Shown one piece after another: positions 35,506-47,167 of a stretch of 64,000 nucleotides of DNA. Positions within the stretch are counted from its first letter, which is position 1. Each line of letters opens with the position of its first letter. Position numbers and translations under genes: made by a program. The stretch is from Betaproteobacteria bacterium (lineage in GTDB: Bacteria > Pseudomonadota > Gammaproteobacteria > Burkholderiales > SG8-39). The notes beneath the pieces are model-generated. The model saw only the letters and a program-made list of their open reading frames with translations, made no database searches and had not been told where the DNA came from. The stretch lies in NCBI GenBank assembly GCA_004297625.1, contig SCTY01000047.1, forward strand, positions 62,001 through 126,000. The letters are read 5' to 3'.

Positions 35506-37380
35506 TCATGTACGCATGAACCAGAAGGTCAGCACGAGCACGCCGATGAGCATGGCCACGGCATACTGGTTGAGAAGTCCCGACTGCACGAGCCGGATCA
35601 CGCCCGAGAACCAGCCCACCACCCGGGCCGAGCCGTTCACCATGAGCCCGTCGATCACGCTCTGATCGCCGCCGCGCCAGAAGCCGCGGCCGACGGTTCT
35701 CGCCCCGCCGGCGAAGAGCCACGAGTACAGCTCGTCGAAGCCGTATTTGCGCTCGACCAGCGCGTAGAGGGGGCCGAGCGCCCTGGCGATGCGCTTGGGC
35801 AGCTCCTTTTTCTGCATGTAGAGCAGGTAGGCCGTGGCGATGCCGGCGAGCGCCAGCCAGAACGGAGCCGAGGCGAGGCCATGCGCCATGTAGTGCCCTA
35901 CGCCCTCGAACTCGCCCGGCTTGCGGGCGAGGCTTGCGCCGAAGTACTCGCCGAAGACCACGTCCCCGACCACATAGCCGGCGACCACCGAGGGAATCGC
36001 GAGCAGCACGAGCGGCACGGTGACCACTGCCGGCGACTCGTGGGGCGGATGCGCCGGGTCGAAGCGCGGCTCGCCGTGGAAGGCCATGAACAGCATCCGG
36101 AAGGTGTAGGTGGCGGTGACGAACACGCACGCCACCACCGCGAAATAGGCGAACGCTGCTCCCGGCGTGCTCGATTCTTTCACCGCTTCGATGATCGCGT
36201 CCTTGGAGAAGAACCCGGCGAACCCCGGGATGCCTGCCGAGGAGATGGCGCCGATCAGCATCGTCCAGTAGGTCCAGGGCATGTACTTCCTCAGGCCGCC
36301 CATGCGCCGCATGTCCTGCTCGTGGTGCAGCGCGATGATCACCGAGCCGGCGGCGAGGAACAGCAGCGCCTTGAAGAAGGCGTGGGTCATGAGGTGGAAG
36401 ATCGCCGCCGAGTACGCCGAGGCGCCGAGCGAGGCGGTCATGTAGCCGAGCTGCGAGAGCGTCGAATAGGCCACCACGCGCTTGATGTCGTACTGGGTGA
36501 GCGCCACCAGCGCCATGAAAAGCGCCGTGATGGCGCCGATCACCAGCACCACCGAGCGCGCCGTCTCCGAGAGCTCGAACAGCGGCGACATGCGCGCCAC
36601 CATGAAGATGCCGGCGGTCACCATGGTCGCCGCGTGGATCAGCGCCGAGATCGGCGTCGGGCCTTCCATGGAGTCGGGAAGCCAGACATGCAGCGGGAAC
36701 TGCGCGCTCTTGCCCATCGCGCCGATGAACAGAAGGATGCAGATGAGCGTGAGCGGCGCGGCTGCCTTGGGCGCGGCGGCGAAGACGTGCTGGTAGTCCA
36801 GCGTTCCGAAATAGGCGAGGACCAGCGCGATGCCGAGGACGAACCCGAAGTCGCCGACGCGGTTCACGAGGAACGCCTTGAGGCCGGCGTAGACGGCGCT
36901 CTCGCGCGTGTACCAGAAGCCGATGAGCAGGTACGACACCAGGCCGACCGCCTCCCAGCCGAAGAACAGCTGCAGGAAGTTGTTCGCCATCACGAGCATG
37001 AGCATCGAGAAGGTGAACAGCGCGATGTACGAGAAGAAGCGCTGGTAGCCCGGGTCGTCGGCCATGTAGCCGATGGTGTAGATGTGCACCATCAGCGACA
37101 CGAAGGTCACCACCACCATCATCAGCGCCGAGAGCTGGTCGATCTGGAAACCGATGTCGAGCCGGGTGTCGCCCAGCACGGCCCAGGTGTAGACCGGGCC
37201 GTTGAAGGTATTGCCGCCCAGCACGTCGGCGAACACCCAGCACGAGGCGAGGAAGGAGACCAGCACGCCGAGGATCGTGACCCAGTGCGCCCCGGCGCGG
37301 CCGATCGCCCGGCCGAAAAGCCCGGCGATGATCGATCCGACGAGCGGAGCGAACGGAATGAGGAGGTAGACGGTTTTCAT
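35506..37380 (-). CDS. nuoL: NADH-quinone oxidoreductase subunit L
   Basis: This is the distal antiporter-like subunit with 624 residues. [18 protein letters not shown] carries the key Glu, and [19 protein letters not shown] is the family signature with Lys before it. The long C-terminal lateral helix and anchoring helix are present, as expected for full length. The ATG overlaps the nuoK stop by 4 nt. Confidence 0.97.
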   Translation of the reverse strand: MKTVYLLIPFAPLVGSIIAGLFGRAIGRAGAHWVTILGVLVSFLASCWVFADVLGGNTFNGPVYTWAVLGDTRLDIGFQIDQLSALMMVVVTFVSLMVHIYTIGYMADDPGYQRFFSYIALFTFSMLMLVMANNFLQLFFGWEAVGLVSYLLIGFWYTRESAVYAGLKAFLVNRVGDFGFVLGIALVLAYFGTLDYQHVFAAAPKAAAPLTLICILLFIGAMGKSAQFPLHVWLPDSMEGPTPISALIHAATMVTAGIFMVARMSPLFELSETARSVVLVIGAITALFMALVALTQYDIKRVVAYSTLSQLGYMTASLGASAYSAAIFHLMTHAFFKALLFLAAGSVIIALHHEQDMRRMGGLRKYMPWTYWTMLIGAISSAGIPGFAGFFSKDAIIEAVKESSTPGAAFAYFAVVACVFVTATYTFRMLFMAFHGEPRFDPAHPPHESPAVVTVPLVLLAIPSVVAGYVVGDVVFGEYFGASLARKPGEFEGVGHYMAHGLASAPFWLALAGIATAYLLYMQKKELPKRIARALGPLYALVERKYGFDELYSWLFAGGARTVGRGFWRGGDQSVIDGLMVNGSARVVGWFSGVIRLVQSGLLNQYAVAMLIGVLVLTFWFMRT

Positions 37381-37682
37381 CCCTTCAGGGAGTCGAGATC
37401 TTCGACATCGATGGTGTTGAGGTTCCGGAACAGGACGACGAGGATGGCGAGGCCGATCGCCGACTCCGCGGCCGCCACGGTCAGAATGAAGAACACGAAC
37501 ACCTGGCCCTCGATGTTGCCGAGGAAGTGGGAGAAGGCGATGAAGTTCAGGTTGACGGCGAGCAGCATCAGCTCGATCGCCATCAGCAGCACGATGAGGT
37601 TGCGGCGGTTGAGGAAGATGCCGACCACGCTCACTGCGAAGAGGACCGCGCTCAGCACCAGATAGTGCGAAAGGCCGGGCAT
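37377..37682 (-). CDS. nuoK: NADH-quinone oxidoreductase subunit K
   Basis: The 101-residue, three-helix subunit carries the two conserved membrane Glu residues ([20 protein letters not shown] and [15 protein letters not shown]) that take part in proton transfer. It overlaps nuoJ by one base and nuoL by four. Confidence 0.96.
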   Translation of the reverse strand: MPGLSHYLVLSAVLFAVSVVGIFLNRRNLIVLLMAIELMLLAVNLNFIAFSHFLGNIEGQVFVFFILTVAAAESAIGLAILVVLFRNLNTIDVEDLDSLKG

Positions 37683-38269
37683 CAGTCCTTCTCCGACGGC
37701 ATGGAAACCAGCCTCACGCGGTCTCTCGAGCGCACCCTCACCTGCTCCGCGGGGTTCTGGTAGCGGCTGTCCTTGCGCCGGCGCAGCGTGAGGGAAATGG
37801 CGGCGATGATCGCCACGAGGAGGATGACGGCGGCAACCTCGAAGGCGTAGGCGTAGTCGGTGTAGAGGATGCGCCCGAGCTCCTTGGTGTTGCTGTAGCC
37901 GGCCGGCAGCTGCTTGGGCTCGACGCCCCAGATGCGGAACGCGAGGATGGTGATCATCTCCCACACCATCACGCCGCCGACGACCAGCGCGAGCGGCAGG
38001 TTGCGCCAGAAGCCCTCGCGCACCCGCTCGAAGTTGATGTCGAGCATCATCACCACGAAGAGGAACAGCACCATCACCGCGCCCACGTAGACCACCACCA
38101 GCGCGATGGCGAGGAATTCCGCCTGCAGCAGCAGCCACAGCGCCGCGGCGGTGAAGAAAGCGAGGACCAGGAACAGCGCGCCGTGCACGGGGTTGCGCGC
38201 GGTGATGACGGCGAGGCCCGAGATCAGCAGCACTGCGCCGAACAAGTAGAAGACTACGGCTTCGAACAT
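37682..38269 (-). CDS. nuoJ: NADH-quinone oxidoreductase subunit J
   Basis: The 195-residue, five-helix subunit includes the pi-bulge helix ([20 protein letters not shown]), which is the hallmark of NuoJ. A longer, basic C-terminal tail follows the last helix. It lies 12 nt after nuoI. Confidence 0.95.
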   Translation of the reverse strand: MFEAVVFYLFGAVLLISGLAVITARNPVHGALFLVLAFFTAAALWLLLQAEFLAIALVVVYVGAVMVLFLFVVMMLDINFERVREGFWRNLPLALVVGGVMVWEMITILAFRIWGVEPKQLPAGYSNTKELGRILYTDYAYAFEVAAVILLVAIIAAISLTLRRRKDSRYQNPAEQVRVRSRDRVRLVSMPSEKD

Positions 38270-38281
38270 TATTGTTGCCGC

Positions 38282-38770
38282 TTAACGGTAGCGGGCGTCG
38301 GCCGCCCGGTCGCGCGCGATCTGCTCCTCGTAACGATCGCCGACGGCGAGCAGCATCGGCTTGGTGTAATAGAGATCCCCCCTGCGCTCGCCGTGGTACT
38401 CCAGCACGTTGGTCTCGACGATGGCGTCCACCGGGCACGCTTCCTCGCAGAAGCCGCAGAAGATGCACTTCGTCAGGTCTATGTCGTAGCGCGTGGTGCG
38501 GCGCGTGCCGTCGGCGCGCTCGTCCGATTCGATGTGGATCGCGAGCGCCGGGCACACCGCCTCGCACAGCTTGCACGCGATGCAGCGCTCCTCGCCGTTC
38601 GGGTAGCGGCGCAGCGCGTGCAGCCCGCGGAAGCGCGGGCTGAGCGGCGTCTTGTCCTCCGGGAACTGCACGGTGATCTTGCGCGCGAAGAGGTAGCGCC
38701 CGGTCAGCGCCATGCCGCGCAGCAGCTCGAGCAGCAGGAACGAGCGGAAGAACTCGACGACCCGGGTCAT
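38282..38770 (-). CDS. nuoI: NADH-quinone oxidoreductase subunit I
   Basis: The 162-residue protein holds clusters N6a and N6b through two ferredoxin motifs ([12 protein letters not shown] and [16 protein letters not shown]). ATG 38770 is preferred because GGAG lies about 7 nt before it; an ATG at 38782 would add four residues. A 139-nt gap with inverted repeats separates it from nuoH. Confidence 0.95.
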   Translation of the reverse strand: MTRVVEFFRSFLLLELLRGMALTGRYLFARKITVQFPEDKTPLSPRFRGLHALRRYPNGEERCIACKLCEAVCPALAIHIESDERADGTRRTTRYDIDLTKCIFCGFCEEACPVDAIVETNVLEYHGERRGDLYYTKPMLLAVGDRYEEQIARDRAADARYR

Positions 38771-38786
38771 ACGAGACTCCATTGCC

Positions 38787-38888
38787 GACCCCCTGTTAAG
38801 GGGGTCATGAGCCGAAGGCGAATGGGGGGTTGGTTTTCAGAAAATTCAACCCCCCGCTCGTAAACTCGCTCCCCCCTTAACAGGGGGG
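38787..38888. repeat. nested inverted-repeat element between nuoH and nuoI
   Basis: Three hairpins follow one another. GACCCCC/GGGGGTC has loop TGTTAA (38787-38806). GGGGGGTTG (38824-38832) pairs with CAACCCCCC (38847-38855), with an inner TTTT/AAAA pair. CCCCCC/GGGGGG has loop TTAACA (38871-38888). The first and third hairpins are reverse complements of each other, so the whole element is a palindrome about 100 bp long. A related half-element lies at 50655-50673. It may stabilise or attenuate the nuo transcript. Confidence 0.75.
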
Positions 38889-38909
38889 CGGCAAACAATC
38901 GCATCTGCC

Positions 38910-39986
38910 TCAGCTCCATAGGTTCCAGGGCGTCTGCATCCAGGCGCCGATCACCACGATCCATACCAGCGTGACCGGAATGAACACCTTCCAGCCCAGG
39001 CGCATGATCTGGTCGTAGCGGTAGCGCGGGAAGGTGGCGCGGAACCACAGGAACAGCGACACGATGAAGAAGATCTTGATGAGCAGCCAGCCGAACGGCG
39101 GGACCCAGTTGAGCAGCGCCGAGTCGATCGGCGACTGCCAGCCGCCGAAGAACATGACCGCCGTGAGCGCGCTGATCAGCAGCATGTTCATGTACTCCGC
39201 GAGGAAGAACATCGCGAAGGTCATGCCCGAGTACTCGATCATGTGGCCCGCGACGATCTCGGACTCGCCTTCCACCACGTCGAACGGCGCGCGGTTGGTC
39301 TCGGCGACGCCCGAGACGAAGTACACCACCACCATGGGCAGCAGCGGCAGCCAGTTCCAGGAAAGGAAGTTGGCCCCGTGGTCGGCGAAGTAGCCGCGCC
39401 CCTGGCTCTCGACGATGTCCGAGAGGTTGAGGCTGCCCGAGACCATGAGGACCACCACCAGGGCGAAGCCCATCGCGAGCTCGTAGGACACCATCTGCGC
39501 CGCCGAGCGCATCGCGCCGAGGAAGGCGTACTTGGAGTTCGACGCCCAGCCGGCGACGATGACGCCGTACACGCTCATCGAGGAGAGCGCCAGGATATAG
39601 AGCAGCCCGGCGTTGATGTCCGAGAGCACCGTTTCGGGAGCGAAGGGAATGACCGCCCAGGCGGCGAGCGCCGGCGTGATCATCACGATCGGCGCAAGGA
39701 TATAGAGCGCCTTGCTCGCTTTCGTCGGAAGGATGATTTCCTTGAAGAGCAGCTTCACCGCGTCGGCGATGGGCTGCAGCAACCCCAGCGGGCCGACCCG
39801 GTTGGGCCCGATGCGGATCTGCATCCAGCCGATGAGCTTGCGCTCCCAGAGCGTCATGTACGCGACCGCGCCCATGAGCGGCAGCACGATCGCGATGATG
39901 AAGGCGAGGCTGTAGACCGTCACGCCGATCGGCGGCCCCCATACCGGGCCGAAGAGCGACTCCGCCGTGCTCTGGAACCAGTTCAC
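38910..39986 (-). CDS. nuoH: NADH-quinone oxidoreductase subunit H
   Basis: This 358-residue subunit forms the quinone site with NuoB and Nuo[19 protein letters not shown] is present, then [16 protein letters not shown], and the conserved loop [20 protein letters not shown]. It starts at GTG 39986, which shares one base with the nuoG stop. Confidence 0.96.
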   Translation of the reverse strand: MNWFQSTAESLFGPVWGPPIGVTVYSLAFIIAIVLPLMGAVAYMTLWERKLIGWMQIRIGPNRVGPLGLLQPIADAVKLLFKEIILPTKASKALYILAPIVMITPALAAWAVIPFAPETVLSDINAGLLYILALSSMSVYGVIVAGWASNSKYAFLGAMRSAAQMVSYELAMGFALVVVLMVSGSLNLSDIVESQGRGYFADHGANFLSWNWLPLLPMVVVYFVSGVAETNRAPFDVVEGESEIVAGHMIEYSGMTFAMFFLAEYMNMLLISALTAVMFFGGWQSPIDSALLNWVPPFGWLLIKIFFIVSLFLWFRATFPRYRYDQIMRLGWKVFIPVTLVWIVVIGAWMQTPWNLWS

Positions 39987-42172
39987 TAGGCCGCCCTCCC
40001 GACCGCCACCTTCTCGAGTGCGAGCGTGCCGAACATCGGTCCGATCGGCGCCGTGGAGGGATGCGCGGCGGCGATGCGCACGCAATCGTCGGGCAGCTTG
40101 TCGTCCAGCGCCGCGGCGATCTTCACTCCGTTCACCGCGACCGGCTGTCCGGCCGCGACCCCGAGTCTTGCGAGCAGGCGCGAGTTCATCCACGCCCTCG
40201 GCGGTCTCGCGTCGCGCGTCTTCTGCAGCGGCGGCGAGCGCCGCGCCAGCGGATCGGCGAAATAGATCGGCACGTCGGCGATGCGCTGTATGCCGGAAAC
40301 GGGATTGCCTTGTTCTACTGCAAGATTGATTCGATTGGACAACCGCGAGGCCACGTCTGCGCCTTTGAGGCAGGCGCTGCGCACTTCCTCGAGGCTGTTC
40401 AACTCGAAGCCCGGCAGGTTGAGCAGGCTTCCCAGGACGCGCAGCACTTTCCAGCCGGGGCGCGCTTCGCCGAGCGCGTTCACCGTCGCCTGGAAGCTCT
40501 GCACGCGGCCCTCGGTGTTCACGAACGTGCCCGAGGACTCCGTAAACGGCGCGATCGGCAGCAGGACGTCGGCCACGTCGAGCGAATGCTTCCACGAGGT
40601 GAGCGACACGACGAAGCCCTGCTTGAGCGCGGCCAGCGTCTTCTGCGGATCGGCGCAGTCGAGCTCGGGCTCGACGTTCAGCAGCACGAATGCCTTCTTC
40701 TGCAGGATGGCATCGACGTTCGCGGTCGGCAGCCCCGCCAGGTAGCCGCCCACCGAATTCGCCGCTTCGCCGAGGAAGCCGAGCTTCGCGCCGGTCGCGT
40801 CGGCGAGCGCCTGCGCCGCGGCATGGATCGCCGCGGCCTGCGGATGCTGCTGGGCGAAATTGCCGAGCAGCACGGCCGCGTTCTTGCCGCCTTTAAGAGC
40901 GTCGACAAAAGAGGAAACCGAACGGGCAATTTCTGAAGGACGCACGATGGTGCGGCTGGCGACGGGCATCAGCCAGTCCTCGTCCACCGAATGCAGCATG
41001 TGCACCTTGGCGCCGCGCTTCGCCGCCTGGCGCAGCCGGTGCGCGAGCAGCGGCGCGTCCTTGCGCAGGAACGAGCCGGCCACCAGCACGCGGTCGAGGT
41101 TCTGGACCTCGGCGATCGGCATGCCGAGCCACGGAATGCCCGCGCGCTTGCCGTCGCCGGAGAAATCGGCGTGCCGCAGGCGGAAGTCGGCCGGCCCGAG
41201 TTTGCCGGCGAGGAACAGCTCCTCGAGCGCGGCATGCGGAGAGGCGAGCACGCCGAAGTCCTGGCCCTTCAAGCCGTCGATCACTGCGTCGAACGCCTGC
41301 TCCCAATCCGCTTCTTCCCACCGCCCGTTGCGCTTGACCATCGGCCGCGCGAGCCGGTCGGGGGAATTCAGGCCCTCGTAGGAGAAGCGGTCCTTGTCGG
41401 AGATCCAGCACTCGTTGAGCGCTTCGTTTTCGAGCGGCAGCACGCGCAGCACCTTGTTCTGCTTCACCTGCACGACGAGGTTCGAGCCCAGGCTGTCGTG
41501 CGGCGCGATCGACTTGCGGCGCGTGAGCTCCCACGTGCGCGCCTTGTAGCGGAACGGCTCGGAGGTGAGGGCACCCACCGGGCAGAGGTCGATCATGTTG
41601 CCGGAGAGCTCCGATTCCACCGCCCTGCCGACGAAGGACACGATTTCGGCGTTCTCGCCGCGGCCCGCCATGCCGAGCTCCATGATGCCGGCGATCTCCT
41701 GGCCGAAGCGCACGCAGCGCGTGCACTGGATGCAGCGGCTCATCTCCTCCGCGGCGACCAGGGGACCCAATTCTTTTCTTAGAACGACTCTTTTTTCTTC
41801 CGTGTAGCGCGAGTTGCTCATGCCGTAGCCCACGGCGAGGTCCTGCAGCTGGCATTCGCCGCCCTGGTCGCAGATCGGGCAATCGAGCGGGTGGTTGATG
41901 AGCAGGAACTCCATCACCCCGTTCTGCGCCTTCTTCGCGGCGGGCGAATGCGTCCAGACCTTCATGCCCTCGGCGACCGGCGTGGCGCAGGCCGGCATGG
42001 GCTTGGGCGCCTTCTCGACCTCGACCAGGCACATGCGGCAGTTCGCCGCGATGGAGAGCTTCTTGTGATAGCAGAAGTACGGGACGTAGATGCCGAGCCG
42101 GTTGGCCGCATCCATGACCGTCGCGCCCTGCGCGACTTCGACTTCTTTGCCGTCGACCTGGAGCTTGGGCAT
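39986..42172 (-). CDS. nuoG: NADH-quinone oxidoreductase subunit G
   Basis: The 728-residue subunit carries the N-terminal [2Fe-2S] ligands (CYHKKL and [18 protein letters not shown]), the HxxCxxC-type region ([14 protein letters not shown]) and [17 protein letters not shown] molybdopterin-like domain without cofactor follows. The length is on the short side of the family. It overlaps nuoF by one base (TGATG). Confidence 0.95.
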   Translation of the reverse strand: MPKLQVDGKEVEVAQGATVMDAANRLGIYVPYFCYHKKLSIAANCRMCLVEVEKAPKPMPACATPVAEGMKVWTHSPAAKKAQNGVMEFLLINHPLDCPICDQGGECQLQDLAVGYGMSNSRYTEEKRVVLRKELGPLVAAEEMSRCIQCTRCVRFGQEIAGIMELGMAGRGENAEIVSFVGRAVESELSGNMIDLCPVGALTSEPFRYKARTWELTRRKSIAPHDSLGSNLVVQVKQNKVLRVLPLENEALNECWISDKDRFSYEGLNSPDRLARPMVKRNGRWEEADWEQAFDAVIDGLKGQDFGVLASPHAALEELFLAGKLGPADFRLRHADFSGDGKRAGIPWLGMPIAEVQNLDRVLVAGSFLRKDAPLLAHRLRQAAKRGAKVHMLHSVDEDWLMPVASRTIVRPSEIARSVSSFVDALKGGKNAAVLLGNFAQQHPQAAAIHAAAQALADATGAKLGFLGEAANSVGGYLAGLPTANVDAILQKKAFVLLNVEPELDCADPQKTLAALKQGFVVSLTSWKHSLDVADVLLPIAPFTESSGTFVNTEGRVQSFQATVNALGEARPGWKVLRVLGSLLNLPGFELNSLEEVRSACLKGADVASRLSNRINLAVEQGNPVSGIQRIADVPIYFADPLARRSPPLQKTRDARPPRAWMNSRLLARLGVAAGQPVAVNGVKIAAALDDKLPDDCVRIAAAHPSTAPIGPMFGTLALEKVAVGRAA

Positions 42173-43530
42173 CAGGCGGCCTCGGCCATGTTTCTCACGA
42201 CGTGGGGCTCATGGCGCGCGCCCACCCGGCCCCATTTTGGTTCTGCATCTTTTTGAACCAAGCACTGATTATGCTCGATGTGGTGCACGAACTCGTCGCG
42301 GAAGTGCTTGATGAAGCTCGTGACCGGAAGCGCCGCGGCGTCGCCCAGCGCGCAGATGGTGCGGCCGGCGATGTTGTTGGCCACGTCGTCGAGGAGCGCC
42401 AGGTCTTCCATCCGGCCGCCCCCGTTCTCGATGCGGTTCACGACGCGGTAGAGCCAGCCGGTGCCTTCGCGGCAGGGCGTGCACTGGCCGCAGGATTCCT
42501 CGAAGTAGAAGTACGACAGGCGCTCGAGCGCGCGCACCATGCAGGTGGAGTCGTCCATGACGATCACCGCGCCGGAGCCGAGCATCGAGCCCGCCTTCGC
42601 GATCGAGTCGTAATCCATGTCGGTCGCCATCATGATGCCCGCCGGCAGCACCGGCATGGATGAACCGCCGGGAATCACCGCCTTCAGCTTGTGGCCGCTA
42701 CGCACCCCGCCCGCCATTTCAAGCAGCTTGGCGAACGGCGTGCCGAGCCGGACTTCGTAGTTGCCCGGCCGGTTGACGTGGCCGGTGACCGAGAAGAGCT
42801 TGGTGCCGCCGTTGTTGGGCCGGCCAAGCGCGAGATAGGCGTCGCCGCCGTTGCGCATGATCCACGGCACCGCAGCGAACGTCTCGGTGTTGTTGATGGT
42901 GGTGGGCTTGCCGTACAAGCCGTAGCTCGCCGGAAACGGCGGCTTGAAGCGCGGCTGGCCTCTCTTGCCTTCGATCGATTCGAGCAGCGCGGTCTCCTCG
43001 CCGCAGATGTAGGCGCCGTAGCCCGGATGCGCGTACATCTCGAAGCCGAAGTCCGAGCCGAGGATGCCCTTGCCGATGTAACCGGCCGCGTAGGCCTCGG
43101 CGAGCGCCTCTTCGTACTGCTTATAGAGATCCCATACCTCGCCGTGGATGTAGTTGTAGCCGGCGGTGGCGCGCATGGCGTAGCCGGCGATGAGCATTCC
43201 CTCGATCACCGAGTGCGGGTTGTAGCGCAGGAGATCGCGGTCCTTGCAGGTCCCCGGCTCGCCCTCGTCGGAGTTGCACACGACGTACATCGGGCCGGCG
43301 AAGTTCTTCGGCATGAAGGACCACTTGAGGCCCGTCGGGAAGCCGGCGCCGCCGCGTCCGCGCAGAGCGGACTTCTTCACTGCGGCGACGACATCCTCCG
43401 GTGTGATCTTTTCCTGGATGATTTTCCTGAGCGCCTGGTAGCCGTCGCGCGCCTCGTAGTCCTTGAGGCGCCAGTTGGCGCCGTCCAGGCCCTTCATCAG
43501 GATCGAGTCGGGTCCGTAATCGAGCGTCAT
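42172..43530 (-). CDS. nuoF: NADH-quinone oxidoreductase subunit F
   Basis: The 452-residue flavoprotein binds NADH, FMN and cluster N3. The Gly-rich loop [15 protein letters not shown], the FMN region [17 protein letters not shown] and the cluster motif [12 protein letters not shown] are intact. ATG 43530 overlaps the nuoE stop by 4 nt. Confidence 0.97.
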   Translation of the reverse strand: MTLDYGPDSILMKGLDGANWRLKDYEARDGYQALRKIIQEKITPEDVVAAVKKSALRGRGGAGFPTGLKWSFMPKNFAGPMYVVCNSDEGEPGTCKDRDLLRYNPHSVIEGMLIAGYAMRATAGYNYIHGEVWDLYKQYEEALAEAYAAGYIGKGILGSDFGFEMYAHPGYGAYICGEETALLESIEGKRGQPRFKPPFPASYGLYGKPTTINNTETFAAVPWIMRNGGDAYLALGRPNNGGTKLFSVTGHVNRPGNYEVRLGTPFAKLLEMAGGVRSGHKLKAVIPGGSSMPVLPAGIMMATDMDYDSIAKAGSMLGSGAVIVMDDSTCMVRALERLSYFYFEESCGQCTPCREGTGWLYRVVNRIENGGGRMEDLALLDDVANNIAGRTICALGDAAALPVTSFIKHFRDEFVHHIEHNQCLVQKDAEPKWGRVGARHEPHVVRNMAEAA

Positions 43531-44000
43531 TTGAGGCTCTCGATCAGCTGGTCGAGTTTTTCTTTCGACATGAAGTCGTGCATCTTCTTGTTGTTGACGA
43601 GCAGCACCGGCGCCATCGCGCAGGCGCCCATGCACTCGCCTTCTTTCAGGGTGAAGCGCCCGTCGGGCGTGGTTTCGTTGAAATCGATGCCGAGCTTCTC
43701 GCGCAGGTGATCGGCCGCCTCGAGCGATCCCTGCAGGCCGCACGGCAGGCAGGTGCAGAGCGTGAGCTTGTACTTGCCGGTCTTGTGCAGGTTGTACATC
43801 GAGTAGAACGTCGCCACCTCGTAAACCGCCACCGGCGGCATCTCGAGGTAGGCCGCGATGTAGTCCATCAGCTCCGTGGACAGCCAGCCTTTCTCGTCCT
43901 GCGCGATGATGAGCGCGCTCATCACCGCCGACTGCTTCTGCTCGGCCGGGTACTTCGCGATCTCTCGGTCGATTTTTCTGAGGGAGTCGGTAGTTAGCAT
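43527..44000 (-). CDS. nuoE: NADH-quinone oxidoreductase subunit E
   Basis: The 157-residue thioredoxin-like protein binds cluster N1a through C-x4-C (in [11 protein letters not shown], which has an extra Cys) and C-x3-C ([11 protein letters not shown]). ATG 44000 was chosen because the family N-terminus starts here; a longer frame from 44033 adds a nuoD-overlapping leader. Confidence 0.95.
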   Translation of the reverse strand: MLTTDSLRKIDREIAKYPAEQKQSAVMSALIIAQDEKGWLSTELMDYIAAYLEMPPVAVYEVATFYSMYNLHKTGKYKLTLCTCLPCGLQGSLEAADHLREKLGIDFNETTPDGRFTLKEGECMGACAMAPVLLVNNKKMHDFMSKEKLDQLIESLK

Positions 44001-44013
44001 GATTGACCTTGCT

Positions 44014-45267
44014 TCACCGGTCGACGTCTCCAAACACGATGTCGATCGTGCCGATGATCGCCACCGCGTCGGCGAGCATGTGGCCGCGCGCGAGCTCGTT
44101 CATCGCCGAGAGGTGATTGAAAGCCGGCGAGCGCAGCTTCATGCGATAGGGCTTGTTCGCGCCGTCGGAGATGAAGTACACGGCGAACTCGCCCTTGGGG
44201 TGCTCGATCGCGGCGTAGGCTTCGCCCTCGGGCACGTGCATGCCTTCGGTCACCAGCTTGAAGTGATGGATGAGCTGCTCCATGTCGTGCTTCATCTCGA
44301 AGCGCGAGGGCGGCGCGATCTTGTGGTTGTCGACGATCACCGGACCGGGATTCCCGCGCAGCCAGTCGATGCACTGCTTGACGATGCGGTTCGACTGGCG
44401 CATCTCCTCTACGCGCACCAGGTAGCGGTCGTAGGTGTCGCCGTTGACGCCGACCGGGATGTCGAAGTCCATGCGGTCATAGACCTCGTAGGGCTGCTTC
44501 TTGCGCAGGTCCCACTCGATGCCCGAGCCGCGCAGCATCACGCCGCTGAAGCCGAGCGCGAGCGCGCGCTCGGGCGACACCACGCCGATGCCCACCGTGC
44601 GCTGCTTCCAGATGCGGTTCTCGGTGAGCAGCGTCTCGTAGTCGTCGACCGCCTTGGGAAAGCGCTCGGTGAAGTCCTCGATGAAGTCGAGCAGCGAGCC
44701 GCGGCGGTTGCGGTTCAGCTCCTGGACGTCCTTCGCGCTCTTCCACTTCGACGTCTGGTACTGCGGCATCGAGTCGGGCAGGTCGCGGTACACGCCGCCC
44801 GGGCGGTAGTAGGCGGCGTGCATGCGCGCGCCGGAAACGGCCTCGTAGCAGTCGAGCAGGTCCTCGCGCTCGCGGAAGCAGTAGAGGAACACCGTCATCG
44901 CGCCCAGGTCCAGCGCCTGCGTGCCCAGGAACAGCAGGTGGTTCAGGATGCGCGTGATCTCGTCGAACATCACGCGGATGTACTTGGCGCGCTCCGGGAT
45001 CCCGATGCCGAGGAGCTTCTCGACCGCGAGCACGTAGGCGTGCTCGTTGCACATCATGGAGATGTAGTCGAGCCGGTCCATGTACGGCAGGTTCTGCAGG
45101 TAGGTCTTGTGCTCGGCGAGCTTCTCGGTCGCGCGGTGCAGGAGGCCGATGTGCGGATCGGCGCGCTCGATCACCTCGCCGTCGAGCTCGAGCACCAGGC
45201 GCAGCACGCCGTGCGCGGCCGGGTGCTGCGGGCCGAAGTTGAGCGTGTAGTTGCGGATCTCGGCCAT
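44014..45267 (-). CDS. nuoD: NADH-quinone oxidoreductase subunit D
   Basis: The 417-residue, 49-kDa-type subunit lines the quinone pocket. It starts [20 protein letters not shown], containing the quinone-binding His, and continues with the family segments [18 protein letters not shown] and PHMDRLDY-like [15 protein letters not shown]. It ends in FGDVDR as usual. The ATG shares one base with the nuoC stop. Confidence 0.97.
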   Translation of the reverse strand: MAEIRNYTLNFGPQHPAAHGVLRLVLELDGEVIERADPHIGLLHRATEKLAEHKTYLQNLPYMDRLDYISMMCNEHAYVLAVEKLLGIGIPERAKYIRVMFDEITRILNHLLFLGTQALDLGAMTVFLYCFREREDLLDCYEAVSGARMHAAYYRPGGVYRDLPDSMPQYQTSKWKSAKDVQELNRNRRGSLLDFIEDFTERFPKAVDDYETLLTENRIWKQRTVGIGVVSPERALALGFSGVMLRGSGIEWDLRKKQPYEVYDRMDFDIPVGVNGDTYDRYLVRVEEMRQSNRIVKQCIDWLRGNPGPVIVDNHKIAPPSRFEMKHDMEQLIHHFKLVTEGMHVPEGEAYAAIEHPKGEFAVYFISDGANKPYRMKLRSPAFNHLSAMNELARGHMLADAVAIIGTIDIVFGDVDR

Positions 45268-45860
45268 CAGTCTTTGCCGGCGTAGTTCTCTTCGCGCACG
45301 ACGCGGGGCGTGACTTCCCGGGGATCGATGGTGACCGGCTGGTAGATCACGCGCTTCTGCTCCGGGTCGTAGCGCATCTCGACGTGACCGGACAGCGGGA
45401 AATCCTTGCGGAACGGGTGGCCGATGAAGCCGTAGTCGGTGAGGATGCGGCGCAGATCGGGATGGCCCTCGAACACGATGCCGAAAAGATCGAACGCCTC
45501 GCGCTCGTACCAGTTCACGCCCGGCCACACGTCGATAAGCGAGGGAAGAATCGGCAGCGCATCGTCCGGCGCGAAACTGCGCAGCCGCAGCCGCCAGTTG
45601 TGCGTCTGCGAGAGCAGGTGGCACACGGCGGCGAAGCGCGGCTGGCCTTCGCGCGGCTTCTCGCCGTACGCGGCGTAGTCGACGCCGCACAGATCCATCA
45701 GCTGCTCGAAGCGCAGCTCCGGATGATCGCGCAGCGTGCGCGCGGCGTTGAGGTAGTCCGCCGCTTTTACTTCCACGGTAATTTCGCCGAGCCGTTCGAC
45801 GGGCGCGACGCCCAGGTGTTTCTGTACCGCGTCGTACAGGCGCTGGAGCTTGGGGGTCAT
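45267..45860 (-). CDS. nuoC: NADH-quinone oxidoreductase subunit C
   Basis: The 197-residue, 30-kDa-type subunit has the signature [20 protein letters not shown] and [20 protein letters not shown]. It is separate from nuoD, unlike the fused enterobacterial form. nuoB ends one base upstream. Confidence 0.96.
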   Translation of the reverse strand: MTPKLQRLYDAVQKHLGVAPVERLGEITVEVKAADYLNAARTLRDHPELRFEQLMDLCGVDYAAYGEKPREGQPRFAAVCHLLSQTHNWRLRLRSFAPDDALPILPSLIDVWPGVNWYEREAFDLFGIVFEGHPDLRRILTDYGFIGHPFRKDFPLSGHVEMRYDPEQKRVIYQPVTIDPREVTPRVVREENYAGKD

Positions 45861-46337
45861 CTATCGGGCGATCGTGCTCGTGCGCTTGATCTTGTTCTGC
45901 AGCTGGATGATTCCGTACAGCAGCGCCTCCGCGGTGGGCGGGCAGCCGGGCACGTAGATGTCCACCGGCACGACGCGATCGCAGCCGCGCACCACCGAGT
46001 ACGAGTAGTGGTAATAGCCGCCGCCGTTGGCGCAGCTGCCCATGGAGATGACCCACTTCGGGTCGGGCATCTGGTCGTACACCTTGCGCAGCGCCGGCGC
46101 CATCTTGTTGCACAGCGTGCCGGCCACGATCATCACGTCGGACTGGCGCGGGCTTGGGCGGAACACCACGCCGAAGCGGTCGAGGTCGTAGCGCGCTGCG
46201 CCTGCGTGCATCATCTCGATCGCGCAGCAGGCAAGGCCGAAGGTCATGGGCCACAGGGAGCCGGTGCGCGTCCAGTTGATGAGCTTGTCCGCCGTCGTGG
46301 TGACGAAGCCCTGCTCCAGTACGCCCTCTACTCCCAT
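45861..46337 (-). CDS. nuoB: NADH-quinone oxidoreductase subunit B
   Basis: The 158-residue protein holds cluster N2 next to quinone. The tandem Cys pair lies in [19 protein letters not shown], with further ligands in [20 protein letters not shown] and [16 protein letters not shown]. It overlaps nuoA by 10 nt. Confidence 0.97.
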   Translation of the reverse strand: MGVEGVLEQGFVTTTADKLINWTRTGSLWPMTFGLACCAIEMMHAGAARYDLDRFGVVFRPSPRQSDVMIVAGTLCNKMAPALRKVYDQMPDPKWVISMGSCANGGGYYHYSYSVVRGCDRVVPVDIYVPGCPPTAEALLYGIIQLQNKIKRTSTIAR

Positions 46338-46684
46338 TCAAGCGCCCCTTTCATCCATTCGTAGACAAAACCGACGACCAGTATTGCAAGGAAGATCATC
46401 ATCGAAAGAAAGCCCGGGAAACCGATTTCGTTGATCACTGTCGCCCACGGAAAGAGAAACGCGATCTCGAGGTCGAACAGGATGAACAGGATCGCCACGA
46501 GGTAGTAGCGCACGTCGAACTTCATGCGCGCGTCCTCGAATGCTTCGAAGCCGCATTCGTAGGGCGACAGCTTCTCGGGGTTGGGACGGCTCGGGCCGAG
46601 CAGCTTGCCGAGCACCATCGGCACGATGCCAACGCCGATGCCGACGAGGATGAACAGCAGGATTGGAAAGTACTCAGCAAGCAT
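46328..46684 (-). CDS. nuoA: NADH-quinone oxidoreductase subunit A
   Basis: The 118-residue, three-helix subunit has the signature [20 protein letters not shown] followed by [23 protein letters not shown] 46684 follows the tRNA-Leu gene after only 5 nt, so processing of the tRNA probably sets the 5' end of the nuo message. Confidence 0.96.
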   Translation of the reverse strand: MLAEYFPILLFILVGIGVGIVPMVLGKLLGPSRPNPEKLSPYECGFEAFEDARMKFDVRYYLVAILFILFDLEIAFLFPWATVINEIGFPGFLSMMIFLAILVVGFVYEWMKGALEWE

Positions 46685-46689
46685 AGGCT

Positions 46690-46777
46690 TGGTGCCCACG
46701 AGCAGACTCGAACTGCTACGGCTTTTTAGGCCACTAGCCCCTCAAGCTAGCGTGTCTACCAATTTCACCACGTGGGC
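46690..46777 (-). tRNA. tRNA-Leu (anticodon GAG)
   Basis: An 88-nt class II tRNA with encoded CCA. The acceptor stem is GCCCACG/CGTGGGC with discriminator A. The anticodon stem CTAGC/GCTAG holds the loop TTGAGGG, giving anticodon GAG. A long variable arm and a T-arm AGCAG-TTCGAGT-CTGCT follow. It is embedded between secG and nuoA, as in many betaproteobacteria. Confidence 0.96.
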
Positions 46778-46801
46778 GTGGTCGTAATTATCCTCTAAAT
46801 A

Positions 46802-47167
46802 TCATTGGGGTACGGATTTTTCGGGCTGCGGCGCCGAGGGCTTTTCGGGCTGCGCCGCAGGCTGAGCGGGCGGCGCCTTCTGCTGCGTCGCCGGCAGGCG
46901 ATCCACCACGCTCTCCGCCTCGCCCGGCTTTTGCGCGACGAGGTAGGCGAGCGCGAGGCTCGTCAGGAAAAACACCGTGGCGAGCGCGGCCGTAGTGCGC
47001 GACAGGAAGTTCGCCGAGCCGGTCGCGCCGAACAGGCTGCCCGAGGCGCCGCCGCCGAATCCGGAGCCCATGTCCGCGCCCTTGCCGTGCTGAAGCAGGA
47101 CGAGGCCGATGATGGCCGCCGCGACCAGGATGTGCACCACGATTGCCACGTTGAACCACATGCTCAT
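46802..47167 (-). CDS. secG: preprotein translocase subunit SecG
   Basis: The 121-residue protein has two membrane helices around the family core LVLLQHGKGADMGSGFGGGA and SGSLFGATGSANFLSRTTA. A Pro-Ala-Gln-Glu-rich C-terminal tail of about 35 residues follows. It assists the SecYEG channel. The ATG overlaps the tpiA stop by 4 nt. Confidence 0.96.
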   Translation of the reverse strand: MSMWFNVAIVVHILVAAAIIGLVLLQHGKGADMGSGFGGGASGSLFGATGSANFLSRTTAALATVFFLTSLALAYLVAQKPGEAESVVDRLPATQQKAPPAQPAAQPEKPSAPQPEKSVPQ

